Of a DNA stretch of 64,000 nt, positions 45,200 to 54,462 are shown piece after piece. Source of the DNA: Kordia sp. (GTDB taxonomy: Bacteria > Bacteroidota > Bacteroidia > Flavobacteriales > Flavobacteriaceae); assembly GCF_022447245.1 (NCBI RefSeq), contig NZ_JAKVBC010000016.1, positions 48,738-112,737 of the forward strand, in the 5' to 3' direction. Made by a program: the position numbers and the translations under genes. Every line of letters begins with the position of its first letter. Positions within the stretch are counted from its first letter, which is position 1. The notes beneath the pieces were generated by a model, which searched no databases, was not told where the DNA came from, and was given only the letters and a program-made list of their open reading frames with translations.

Positions 45200-46043
45200 C
45201 TGCAATTTCATAGCTAGTTGGCCAGTTACCGCTATCACTTACTTTGTCTAATGATCCAACAGAAATTTCAGATCCATCAATCTCGTCAACAGAAACAACT
45301 CTCTTTTCTTGTTTTAGTAAGTCTTTGTCTAAATCGTGTAATACGATGTCTTTCGCAACAGAAACTTTAAAAACAGGTGCGATATAGTTATTGATTTCAA
45401 CAGAATCAACTTTCATTACAAATGTTTCTTTATCATTTGAAGCATAGGGAACAAACTTCATTTTCTTGTGGCGGTTATCCTTGAAAAGTGAATCTCTAAC
45501 AGGTCTGAATCCTAATGTGTCTACAATAACAGTATCTCTTTGCTTGTCAATTTTGTATGTTTTGTCGAAATATACGTAGCTTGAGTCTCTTTTCTCAACA
45601 ATTGCAAATTCTGCATTATCTACAAAACTCTCTAAATCAGCAAAAGTATTGGCATACTTTCCAGTAATTGTTTTATGAGCCGATTGTGCATCTCTAATAT
45701 CTTTTAAGTTATCAATAACAGCTGAATAACGCTTAATTTTTTCTTTCTTAAACTTTACAGGAGCCATAATTGAAGCGTAAATTTGGTATCCAAAAAATAC
45801 AGAGGCTGCCAAAAATACAATAGAGAAAATAGATCTTAACTTTCTAGGAATCAGTTTCTCAATTAAAAATAAAAGTCCAATAGCTACAATAAGAGCAATA
45901 ACTAATATTAATGGTGTTTTCCATGTTTCAAATGAACCTGGTTCTACCACTTCATTATCCTGAGCAACAGCCAATGTTGGAACCAGTAAGAAAGCGATTA
46001 CGAATGATAAGACTAAATTGAATTTTTGTTTTATGTGTTTCAT
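45180..46043 (-). CDS. Uncharacterised membrane protein with N-terminal signal
   Basis: The start at 46043 (MKHIKQKFNLVLSFVIAFLL) gives a signal peptide ending LAVAQ and 287 residues. Two further hydrophobic segments at about 48-65 and 75-95 follow (TPLILVIALIVAIGLLFLIE, IFSIVFLAASVFFGYQIYAS). The rest is a soluble alpha/beta domain that includes DAQSAHKTITGKYANTFADL, a stretch like the pilin-type small-residue segment before a strand. A Lys-rich C terminus ends DDKKKK. I do not recognise a named family. The gene precedes DUF3822 and rsmD in an apparent operon. Confidence 0.7.
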   Translation of the reverse strand: MKHIKQKFNLVLSFVIAFLLVPTLAVAQDNEVVEPGSFETWKTPLILVIALIVAIGLLFLIEKLIPRKLRSIFSIVFLAASVFFGYQIYASIMAPVKFKKEKIKRYSAVIDNLKDIRDAQSAHKTITGKYANTFADLESFVDNAEFAIVEKRDSSYVYFDKTYKIDKQRDTVIVDTLGFRPVRDSLFKDNRHKKMKFVPYASNDKETFVMKVDSVEINNYIAPVFKVSVAKDIVLHDLDKDLLKQEKRVVSVDEIDGSEISVGSLDKVSDSGNWPTSYEIADDKKKK

Positions 46044-46227
46044 CTCTATTAAGGATAGTTTTGTTTTAAAGAACATCAATATACGCAAATCTACAATTTT
46101 TTTTTAATGGTAAAAGTATTTGTCCAAAAAAAGCATGTTATATTTATAAAAAATTAAATGATGCTAAATCATTCGATTTACTTTTCTATTTTCGCTTTCA
46201 ATCTTCTGCTAAAAGACGATAATAGCT

Positions 46228-47658
46228 ATGCTTATGGATGCAACTACATTTTATAAATTATTGAAAAGCAAATTTCCGCACGAAGTTACTTTTAAACAAG
46301 ATGTAGTTTTACACAAACTTTGCGAGTTTATTTTTGGAAATGATAAGGATGCATTATTCTTGTTAAAAGGATATGCAGGAACTGGAAAAACAACCACAAT
46401 AGGAACCTTAGTTACCCATTTGTGGCATACCAAAAAGAAATCCGTTTTATTAGCGCCTACAGGACGTGCCGCGAAAGTGATTAGTAATTATTCCAAACGA
46501 GAAGCACATACAATTCACCGAAAAATATATTTTCCAAAAAAAGACAAAGGCGGTGGCGTAAGCTTTATTTTGCAGCCAAATAAGCATCGCGATACTATTT
46601 TTATTGTGGATGAAGCCTCTATGATTCCAGATGCTCCGAGTGATTCTAAACTCTTTGAAAATGGCTCATTACTGGATGATTTGATGATGTATGTGTATGC
46701 TGGCCATAATTGTAAACTAATTTTAATTGGAGATACAGCACAGTTACCACCGGTAAAACTAGACATTAGTCCAGCACTTGATGAACGTACGTTGGAATTG
46801 AATTATGATAAAAATGTAACACTCATTGAACTTGACGAGGTAGTACGACAAGATGCAGACTCAGGAATTTTAGTCAATGCGACTAATTTGCGCGAACAAT
46901 TACACGACGAATTTTATGCAGAATACAAATTTCAACTAGATAGCTTTCCAGATATAGTACGTTTGATTGACGGATATGAAATTCAAGAAGCCATAAGCGA
47001 ATCTTATTCCGATAGTGGGAAAGAAGAAATGGCTATCATAGTACGCTCCAACAAAAGAGCGAATATTTACAATCAACAAATACGCAGTCGCATCTTGTTT
47101 AATGAACACGAATTGGCTTCTGGCGATTACTTAATGGTTGTGAAAAACAATTACTTCTGGTTACCCGCAACTTCTGAAGCAGGATTCATCGCTAATGGAG
47201 ACATCATAGAAGTACTAGAAATTTTTGCTATCAAAGAATTGTATGGTTTCCGTTTTGCAGAAGTGAAAATTAGAATGGTCGATTATCCAAACATGAAACC
47301 TTTGGAAACTGTTTTGTTATTAGATACGATTCATGCAGAAACTCCAGCGCTATCCTACGAAGATGGAAATCGTTTGTATCAAGAAGTCATGAACGATTAT
47401 GCCGATGAAACATCCAAGTACAAGAAATTCTTAAAAGTAAAAGGCAATAAATATTTCAATGCGCTGCAGGTAAAATTCAGTTATGCCATTACGTGTCACA
47501 AATCACAAGGAGGACAATGGAAAACCGTTTTTATAGAACAACCGTACTTACCAAATGGTGTTGGAAAAGAATACATGCGTTGGCTATATACTGCCATGAC
47601 ACGCGCCAAGGAGAAATTATATTTGATAGGTTTTCCTGATGACTTTTTTGTTTCGTGA
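46228..47658 (+). CDS. AAA/RecD-like ATP-dependent DNA helicase
   Basis: The 476-residue superfamily 1 helicase resembles the RecD2/TraA group. Walker A is GYAGTGKTTT at 48-57, motif II is IFIVDEASMIPD, motif III is KLILIGDTAQLPPV, and motifs V-VI are YAITCHKSQGGQWKTVFIEQ and LYTAMTRAKEKLYLIGFP. It is shorter than RecD2, lacking N-terminal extensions. The start may be the ATG at 46228 or 46234 (MDATTF). It probably resolves or processes DNA intermediates. It stands alone, diverging from the DUF3822 operon. Confidence 0.93.
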   Translation: MLMDATTFYKLLKSKFPHEVTFKQDVVLHKLCEFIFGNDKDALFLLKGYAGTGKTTTIGTLVTHLWHTKKKSVLLAPTGRAAKVISNYSKREAHTIHRKIYFPKKDKGGGVSFILQPNKHRDTIFIVDEASMIPDAPSDSKLFENGSLLDDLMMYVYAGHNCKLILIGDTAQLPPVKLDISPALDERTLELNYDKNVTLIELDEVVRQDADSGILVNATNLREQLHDEFYAEYKFQLDSFPDIVRLIDGYEIQEAISESYSDSGKEEMAIIVRSNKRANIYNQQIRSRILFNEHELASGDYLMVVKNNYFWLPATSEAGFIANGDIIEVLEIFAIKELYGFRFAEVKIRMVDYPNMKPLETVLLLDTIHAETPALSYEDGNRLYQEVMNDYADETSKYKKFLKVKGNKYFNALQVKFSYAITCHKSQGGQWKTVFIEQPYLPNGVGKEYMRWLYTAMTRAKEKLYLIGFPDDFFVS

Positions 47659-47748
47659 TGAAAAACAGTGAATTGTGTTTTGGAAAGGAAAATAGGAATA
47701 ACTAAATTTTCTTACTTTTAAAAACAAACAACCAAAACCACATACCCT

Positions 47749-48647
47749 ATGCATACTTTATACTACAAACCTTCAGGAAAGGCAAATTCAATTAGTTTTT
47801 TATACCTTCTTTTAGCAATTTGTATTGCGGTGCCAATTTTAGCTTTGGCATATACCTATGCAATTTTATACATTCCAATCATATACTTAAATATTCTTTG
47901 TGTAGTTGGAATTGCTTTTGGATTAGCCTTTGTGGCAAGTTTTGTTATAGGATTGGGGAAAGTGCGAAACACAATGATTGCTTTCCTTTTTGGATTAATT
48001 ATCGGGATTGCTAGCTTGTACTTTAGTTGGGTGATTTGGATATATGATCATATAAATGCTTCTGCCTTTAATAATGTATCTCACTTAGAACTATTGCAAG
48101 ACCCATTTGGATTGTGGCACGTAACTTGGCAAATCAACAATGTAGGAACTTGGGCAATTGGACGAAGCGCTAGCGCTAATATTTCCGGTACAATGTTAAC
48201 TGTTGTTTGGATTTTAGAAGCCGCTGCGATGATTTACCACCGATATTTTTTGCCTACTCAAAAGCTCGTGAACCGTATTTAGAAGATGATAATGCTTGGG
48301 CAGATACAACCAAGATTGGTCCTTTTGAATTTATTGAGGATAAAGAGACATTGAAAAAACAACTAGAAACTAAAAATTATCAATCATTACTTGAAATGAA
48401 ACCTGTTAGTGATGAAAATGATAGTTCTCATGGAATTTTGACTTTACATCACAATAAAAAGAGGACACATGGAAAAGAGTTTTATCTAAGTGTAATCAAT
48501 ATGAAAGAACGTATTGATAAAAAAGGAAACGTAACGTATGACGAAACATCATTAATTCAATTCATCCGTATTCCACAAGAAATAGGACAACAACTTATTG
48601 CTAAAATTGAGACTTCTATTCAAGTGCCAATTATTGATAATCAATGA
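47749..48647 (+). pseudogene. Frameshifted membrane protein gene
   Basis: The first frame (47749-48282) encodes four hydrophobic helices and ends in a frame that turns to nonsense (YHRYFLPTQKLVNRI). The second frame, overlapping from about 48207 to 48647, encodes KAREPYLEDDNAWADTTKIG, a charged C-terminal domain with QIGQQLIAKIETSIQ-like helices. One added base near 48228-48232 (GATTTACC to GATTTTACC) would join them as AAAMILPPIFFAYSKARE, a smooth fourth-helix-to-cytosol transition. The combined protein would have about 299 residues. Either a real frameshift mutation or a sequencing error explains this; no classical slippery site is seen. Function unknown. Confidence 0.65.
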
Positions 48648-48715
48648 CATTTGAAGTATTTTTAAAATAATCTGTATCTTCAATTTACGATCATTTAAAA
48701 TAATTGTATTTTTAA

Positions 48716-48752
48716 CCAAAATTATGTGATGTTTTCTATTACATAATTTTGG
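48716..48752. promoter_or_regulatory. Hairpin in the kdsB leader
   Basis: CCAAAATTATGT (48716-48727) pairs perfectly with ACATAATTTTGG (48741-48752) around a 13-base loop. It ends 26 bases before the kdsB start and has no T tract of a terminator, so a 5' leader control element or operator is possible. Confidence 0.5.
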
Positions 48753-48778
48753 GTTTAACATCTTAAAATTTCTTCCTT

Positions 48779-49507
48779 TTGAAAATAATCGCAATGATTC
48801 CCGCACGATATGCAGCTTCTCGATTTCCGGGAAAGCTCATGCAAGATTTACACGGAAAAACTGTAATTACCAGAACGTATGAAGCTACAGTTGCTACAGG
48901 ACTTTTTGAAGAAGTTTATGTGGTAACAGATAGCGATGTTATTCGGGAAGAAATTAGTAAAAGCGGTGGAAACGTGATCATGAGCAAAAAGCAGCATGAA
49001 TCTGGAAGCGATCGTATAGCTGAAGCTGTGGAAGATGTAGAAGCAGATATTGTAATCAACGTGCAAGGCGATGAACCTTTTACCGAAAAAGCAAGCTTGG
49101 AAAAGGTGATCAATGTATTTTATGAGGATCCTGAAAAAGAAATTGATCTCGCATCTTTAATGGTTGAAATTACCGATTGGGATGAAATTAGCAATCCAAA
49201 CACGGTAAAAGTGATTGTAGATCAACGCAATTTTGCACTATATTTTTCGCGTTCACCCATTCCATTTCCTAGAGATAAAAATGCAGGAGCAAAATATTAC
49301 AAGCACAAAGGAATTTATGCTTTCCGTAAACAAGCATTGCTTGATTTTACGCAATTACCCATGAAAATGTTAGAAGCGACCGAAAAAATAGAATGCATTC
49401 GTTATTTAGAATTCGGTAAAAAAATAAAAATGGTCACCACAACTGTGGAAGGTGTAGAAATTGATACGCCAGAAGATTTAGAACGTGCCAAAAAAATATG
49501 GAAGTAA
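48779..49507 (+). CDS. kdsB: 3-deoxy-manno-octulosonate cytidylyltransferase (possibly 8-amino-Kdo specific)
   Basis: The 242-residue enzyme activates Kdo with CTP for lipopolysaccharide core assembly. The start is TTG at 48779, because translation from there gives [20 protein letters not shown], the family's exact start; an internal ATG at 48794 would truncate the first strand. Motifs are [12 protein letters not shown] and VQGDEPF (metal/nucleotide) and [15 protein letters not shown] kdnB-like gene 1.4 kb downstream suggests its real substrate may be the 8-amino form, as in Shewanella. It overlaps the HAD gene by 10 bases. Confidence 0.92.
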   Translation: MKIIAMIPARYAASRFPGKLMQDLHGKTVITRTYEATVATGLFEEVYVVTDSDVIREEISKSGGNVIMSKKQHESGSDRIAEAVEDVEADIVINVQGDEPFTEKASLEKVINVFYEDPEKEIDLASLMVEITDWDEISNPNTVKVIVDQRNFALYFSRSPIPFPRDKNAGAKYYKHKGIYAFRKQALLDFTQLPMKMLEATEKIECIRYLEFGKKIKMVTTTVEGVEIDTPEDLERAKKIWK

Positions 49508-50199
49508 TGAAGTATGACAATGTAAAAGTCATTGCGTTTGACGCAGATGATACACTTTGGGTAAACGAAACGTATTTTAGAGAAGCAGAACACAAATTTG
49601 CAAAACTATTATCAGCATACGAGACTGAAAACAAAATTGATCAGGAGTTGTTTAAAATGGAGATGAAAAATCTCTCTATTTACGGATACGGAATCAAAGG
49701 TTTTGTATTGTCAATGGTAGAAAGTGCAATAGAGTTGTCAAACGGAAAGATTTCCAACAAAGTACTTTCAGAAATTCTTGAAATTGGTAAAGAAATGATT
49801 TCCATGCCAGTAGAATTGTTAGATGGAATAGAAGAAGTATTAGAAGTCTTGAGCAAAAAGTACCGACTTTTAGTATTAACCAAAGGTGATTTACTCGATC
49901 AAGAACGCAAGCTTGAAAAATCTGGCTTGACTAAATATTTTCATCATGTAGAAGTGATGAGTGATAAAAAAGAAAAAAATTACAGTGATTTATTGGAACA
50001 TCTTGAAATTGATGTGAACGAATTTTTAATGATTGGAAACTCGTTACGTTCAGATGTATTGCCAATTATCAACATAGGAGGAAAGGCAATTCATGTACCA
50101 TTTCATACGACTTGGCAGCACGAAGAAGTTTCTCCAAATGAAGAATCTGACGAATATGATGTCGTAAAAAGCATTACTGAAGTGTTAAACTATTTGTAA
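49498..50199 (+). CDS. HAD family hydrolase
   Basis: The 233-residue phosphatase-type protein has the HAD motif I DADDT at about 15-19 ([11 protein letters not shown]), motif II in [12 protein letters not shown], and motif IV in [20 protein letters not shown]. The cap domain spans about 25-100. It could act on a sugar phosphate related to the neighbouring kdsB pathway, but its substrate is unknown; it is not the compact KdsC type. It overlaps kdsB at the start and the acetyltransferase gene at one base at the end, so all three are coupled. Confidence 0.88.
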   Translation: MEVMKYDNVKVIAFDADDTLWVNETYFREAEHKFAKLLSAYETENKIDQELFKMEMKNLSIYGYGIKGFVLSMVESAIELSNGKISNKVLSEILEIGKEMISMPVELLDGIEEVLEVLSKKYRLLVLTKGDLLDQERKLEKSGLTKYFHHVEVMSDKKEKNYSDLLEHLEIDVNEFLMIGNSLRSDVLPIINIGGKAIHVPFHTTWQHEEVSPNEESDEYDVVKSITEVLNYL

Positions 50200-50831
50200 T
50201 GGAGAAGTTAAATATAGAAACTTGGAATCGAAGACAACACTTTGAGTTTTTCAATACGTTTCAAGATCCGTTTTTTGCGGTTACAGCGCCAATGGACGTA
50301 ACAAAAGCGCACGATTTTGCAAAAGCTTCAGGAAATAGTTTTTTTGCGGTGTATTTGCACGATTGTATGAAAGCAATCAATGCGGTTGAACCGTTTCGCT
50401 ATCGTATTGAAAATGATAATGAAGTAGTAATTCATGATAAAATTCACGCTTCAGCAACGATTATTCGACCAGATAATACCTTTGGTTTTTCTTTTATTGA
50501 TTATGATGAAGATTTTGAAGTTTTCAAAGAAAATATAGCCAAAGAAAAGGAACGTATTTTAAATACTGATGACTTGTTTCCGCCCAAAAATACAGAAGAT
50601 TGTGTATTTGCTTCTGCATTGCCTTGGGTACATTTTACAGGACATAAGGAACCATTTCATGGAAAAAAAGAATCTGTTCCAAGATTTGCTTTCAGTAAAA
50701 TGGAAGTTGTGGATAATAAAAAAATAATGACAGTTTCAGTTTCAGTAAATCATGCTTTGATGGATGGCTAGCATGTTGGACAGTTAACCGAAAATTTTCA
50801 AGAATATTTACTAAATCACGAAATAAGCTAA
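50199..50831 (+). pseudogene. CatA-like acetyltransferase gene with amber codon
   Basis: The product resembles chloramphenicol-acetyltransferase-family enzymes: FFAVTAPMDVTKAHDFAKAS, FRYRIENDNEVVIHDKIHAS and the active-site segment VNHALMDG. The frame then stops at TAG (50769-50771, codon 191), yet continues HVGQLTENFQEYLLNHEIS to TAA at 50829. Relatives have Tyr or Phe after HxxMDG, so the stop replaces TAT or TAC by one base and removes only the last 20 residues. Activity on chloramphenicol is not implied, as most homologues have unknown acceptors. The loss may be recent, since the rest of the gene is intact. Confidence 0.82.
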
Positions 50832-50869
50832 CGTAATATTTATGTTTACACTATCTAAAATAACTAACT

Positions 50870-51952
50870 ATGCAGTATAAAAACTTTCCAATGGTTCCCA
50901 GGGTAATCTTCGGAAGAGGAAGTTTTAACCAGATACAGGAAATTTTAACACCAAAACGAGTGAATACCAAAGCGCCGTTTATCTTTTTGGTAGATGATGT
51001 TTTTGAAAACAATCCTTGGTTGATTGACAGGATTCCACTTCGTTTTTTAGATCAAATTATCTTCGTTTCTGCGGAAGAAGAACCCAAGACTTCACAAGTT
51101 GATGCGTTGGTGGCAGAACTAAAGTCACGCTTTACTGAAAATCCATCTGGAATTATCGGAATTGGAGGAGGAACATTACTAGATATGGCAAAAGCCGTAG
51201 CAATTATGCTAACTAACGAAGGAAGTGCAGCCGATTATCAAGGTTGGGATTTGGTGAGCAATGAAGCTGTATATCATGTAGGAATTCCAACAATCTCAGG
51301 AACTGGAGCCGAAGTATCGCGTACAACAGTATTAACAGGTCCAGAAAAGAAATTGGGAATCAACTCAGATTTTACACCTTTTGATCAAGTAGTTTTAGAT
51401 CCTGAATTGACACGTGGAGTTCCGCAAAATCAGTGGTTTTATACAGGAATGGACTGTTATATTCACTGTATAGAATCGCTTACAGGAACCTATTTGAACG
51501 CATTTAGCCAAAGTTACGGTGAAAAGGCATTGGAATTGTGTCGTAATGTATTTTTAGAGAAAAATGTCCGCGATGAAGATTCAGAAGATAAACTGATGAT
51601 GGCTTCTTGGCATGGTGGAATGAGCATTGCCTATTCGCAAGTTGGTGTTGCGCATGCCATGAGTTACGGACTTTCCTATTTATTAGGAACCAAGCACGGA
51701 ATTGGGAACTGTATTGTATTCAATCACTTAGAAGAATTTTATCCACAAGGTGTCTCAGAATTCAAAAAAATGGTGCGAAAGCATGATATTGATATTCCAA
51801 AAGGCGTTTGTAAGGATTTAAGCGATAAAGAATTGGATAAAATGATCGATATTGCGTTGATGTTAGTTCCTCTTTGGGAAAATGCTTTGGGTAAAAACTG
51901 GCAAGAAATCATTACACGTGAAAAGTTGAAAGCTATGTATCAGAAAATGTAG
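50870..51952 (+). CDS. kdnB: KdnB-like iron-containing alcohol dehydrogenase (3-deoxy-alpha-manno-octulosonate 8-oxidase)
   Basis: The 360-residue dehydrogenase matches Shewanella KdnB in block after block: VIFGRGSF near the start, IGIGGGTLLDMAKAVAIML (NAD-binding), YQGWDLVSNEAVYHVGIPTI, SGTGAEVSRTTVLTGPEKKL and GMDCYIHCIESLTGTYLNAF (metal ligands). KdnB oxidises C8 of Kdo before amination to Kdo8N. KdnA, the aminotransferase, is not in the window. The gene lies close behind kdsB and the HAD and acetyltransferase genes, so the group likely builds an amino sugar for the lipopolysaccharide core. The family is sure; the sugar role is inferred. Confidence 0.85.
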   Translation: MQYKNFPMVPRVIFGRGSFNQIQEILTPKRVNTKAPFIFLVDDVFENNPWLIDRIPLRFLDQIIFVSAEEEPKTSQVDALVAELKSRFTENPSGIIGIGGGTLLDMAKAVAIMLTNEGSAADYQGWDLVSNEAVYHVGIPTISGTGAEVSRTTVLTGPEKKLGINSDFTPFDQVVLDPELTRGVPQNQWFYTGMDCYIHCIESLTGTYLNAFSQSYGEKALELCRNVFLEKNVRDEDSEDKLMMASWHGGMSIAYSQVGVAHAMSYGLSYLLGTKHGIGNCIVFNHLEEFYPQGVSEFKKMVRKHDIDIPKGVCKDLSDKELDKMIDIALMLVPLWENALGKNWQEIITREKLKAMYQKM

Positions 51953-52129
51953 TTTCGACTTTGTTCAGCTAGGTTTTTTGATCGCTTCGCTTTTGGATCG
52001 CTTCGCGTGTGATGTTAGAATGCTTTTTTATTCATAATTAAGTGTTTTCTATACTTCACTTCGAGTGGCAAATCTCCGATTCGTTGTGTCGAGAAGTACT
52101 ATTAAACAAAGAAGATTCAATAAAAATTG
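51953..52129. repeat. Intergenic stretch with GATCGCTTCGC direct repeat
   Basis: GATCGCTTCGC occurs twice at 51980-51990 and 51996-52006, 5 bases apart. Its flanks resemble the TTTCGAC and TGTCGAGAAGT motifs often seen in flavobacterial intergenic repeats. No gene is visible. It may be a worn copy of a dispersed repeat. Confidence 0.4.
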
Positions 52130-53704
52130 CTATTCAAAAAAGTATTCTTCCATCGTTTGAATGTCTAAGCAACCAGCTTTTCCATTTTTGATAATTTTAT
52201 AAAAATTACCTGTTTTAGCTTCGAGTAATTCATACTGTGGTTTTTTCTGTTTTGGAAAAATACCAACTTTATCATTTTTATAAAAAAGAATAAATCCATT
52301 GTTGTCAATATGAATAGCGTCAAATTTTATAGGGAGTTCTTCTTTGGTTTTTATTGTTTCTGATGCTCTGTGAACAATTTGTTTTTGTGAAGTCTTAGTA
52401 TTTGATACTGTATGTGCTTGAGAAGTTGAGTTTACCATAGAATATGTATACGAACGAATTCCGTATTTTTCTCCATTTTTGATTTTTAAGTATTTGGGAT
52501 ATGTACTTTATTTGCTTACATTTTTGTTATAATCGGAAGTCGTATCATTATTTAAAAAGCTTAGCTGATACTTATTTTTAATATCTGAAAAAATAAACTC
52601 TTTACTTTCTGTAGATTTTGAAGCCATACCTTCATGAGTAATAAAAACGCCATGATGATACCTGCGGTTAAGATCGTGAGTTATTTCATAGTTATAAACA
52701 TCAATTTTAGGGATAATTGTTTTTATAAATTTTGAATCTGATATCTTTCCTAAGTGATTGTAATATGCAGGACCTTGAGAGGTAAGTATTTCTAGCTCTT
52801 CATTATTTAGATATACTTTTTTAACGTCTGGAATTTCTATTTTTTGCAACAGAATTGTGTATATAGAAAATTCATCGTCTTTTTTACCAACAATATAATA
52901 GTCGTTATGTATAATGGTATCAAAACTTGTTTGTAAAAGGTCCTTTTTAAAGTAATCATACACATGGTATTGCTCTCTAGAATCCTTCTTTATCTTGTAT
53001 ATAAAATCTACTGAAAGTTCTTCAAAAAGGTCAAGATAGTCAGTATGAGTGGTATTTTTTGGAGTTGGAAGCACACCTAAAATTGAAGCTTCTTCAAAAA
53101 ATATTTTCACTCTATCAAACAAAGGAATAGCTACAAATATGGCATCAATATCATCAATAAGTACGACCATTTGCTTGCCATTACCGAAATCAATAATCAA
53201 AGTGTATAATAAATAAGCGTCTGTAAGTTGTGAAGCCGGAGCATTTTTGTCAGGAATGCTCATGTGTATTTGATCAATAAATTCAATTTCTTCATAAGTA
53301 ACAGTTCCATTTTCTTTAAAGCGTAATGTGTTTTCTTGATTTCCCTCCGAATCTTCCATGGATAAATACCAATCAGACTGTAACCACATATCATACGTAC
53401 TTGGGTGAATTTCATCTATAAATATGGTTTCGTAATGATCATCTTTGATGTTTTGTAATGTATACAAATCATCATCTTCAGTGTCAATAACCTTTTGATA
53501 AAAACCTTCATCATCCTCTTCAAAATAGAGTTCTATAAACTTATAACTGTCTGTGCCAGTTTGTTGATAGAAATAAAAACTTCCGTCATCATCAAAGCCA
53601 ACTATATCAATATTAGGTAATTGTATGCTATGTTGTGCATTACAGTGAAAACAACATAGAAAAATAAAAAGCACCTTGAGAAAAATAACTTTTGTGTAAT
53701 TCAT
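52130..53704 (-). pseudogene. Exported repeat-type protein gene split by TAA
   Basis: The first part (52508-53704, 398 residues) has a signal peptide (LFIFLCCFHCNAQ) and beta-rich, acidic repeats. Its TAA (52508-52510) is followed in the same frame by STYPKYLKIKNGEKYGIRSY and then the 102-residue downstream open frame (ATG at 52438), which ends at 52130 after KIIKNGKAGCLDI. The LKIKNGEKYGI and KIIKNGKAG phrases resemble WG-repeat-like units. Changing TAA to AAA would make one protein of 524 residues. The split is probably a nonsense mutation or an error. The domain family is unknown otherwise. Confidence 0.68.
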
Positions 53705-53907
53705 TGGTTTTTAATTTGTGGCCAAAATAATTTACAAAAACATTATAGAGAACAAAGAATATGTAAACATACCTTTTGAGTGAGTAAACTCGTATTTTAT
53801 TTAATAATTGGATTAAATGCTAATTAAGTAGTTCAATCCTTGAAACTTCACTAACTTTACAACCAATTGAAAAGCCTTAATTAATTTTTTAAATTCCCCC
53901 AAATATT

Positions 53908-54462
53908 ATGCGAGCAATCTATAAATTTATATACTTCAAACTCATGGGTTGGAAGATCAGAGGTTCATTTTCTAAAGATGTAAAAAAGTATATCATAGCG
54001 GTTGTTCCGCATACAAGTTGGCACGATTTCTACGTTGGACTCATGATTCGTAGTATTACCAAAACTAAGATTAATTATGTTGGTAAAAAAGAGTTATTCC
54101 GTTTTCCATTTGGATGGTATTTCCGTTGGACAGGCGGCGCGCCAATTGATAGAACGCCTGGGCAAAACAAAGTACAAGCCATTGCATCGGTGTTTAAAGG
54201 AAAAGAAGAGTTTAGACTTACACTAGCACCAGAAGGAACACGTAAATTGGTCACTGAACTTCGTACAGGTTTTTATTATATCGCCAAAGAAGCCAAAGTG
54301 CCCATTACCTTGGTAGCTTTTGATTTTGGAAAGAAAGAGGTTAAGATTGACAAACTCTTTTATCCAACAGACGATATGAAAGCAGATTTTGCATATATCT
54401 ACAAATTCTTTGAAGGTGTTGTTGGAAAAATTCCTGAAAAAAGTTTTGGCTACAAAGGCTAA
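53908..54462 (+). CDS. 1-acyl-sn-glycerol-3-phosphate acyltransferase family protein
   Basis: The 184-residue protein matches the PlsC/LPLAT family, which transfers acyl chains to lysophosphatidic acid or related lipids at the inner membrane. The HX4D catalytic motif is HTSWHD (near 37-42), and the phosphate-binding block is APEGTRKLVTELRTGFYYIA (near 110-129). A membrane-near N-terminal stretch is basic. It is shorter than PlsC from E. coli but typical of this subgroup. It converges on the next gene with a 4-base overlap. Confidence 0.88.
   Translation: MRAIYKFIYFKLMGWKIRGSFSKDVKKYIIAVVPHTSWHDFYVGLMIRSITKTKINYVGKKELFRFPFGWYFRWTGGAPIDRTPGQNKVQAIASVFKGKEEFRLTLAPEGTRKLVTELRTGFYYIAKEAKVPITLVAFDFGKKEVKIDKLFYPTDDMKADFAYIYKFFEGVVGKIPEKSFGYKG

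Noticed and set aside
48220..48240. Programmed -1 frameshift in the membrane gene
   Set aside because: The site (GATTTACC) is not an X XXY YYZ heptamer and no strong hairpin follows at 5-9 bases.
50199..50831. Chloramphenicol resistance gene
   Set aside because: The CAT-like fold in this group acts on unknown acceptors in most members, and the gene carries a stop after its active site.
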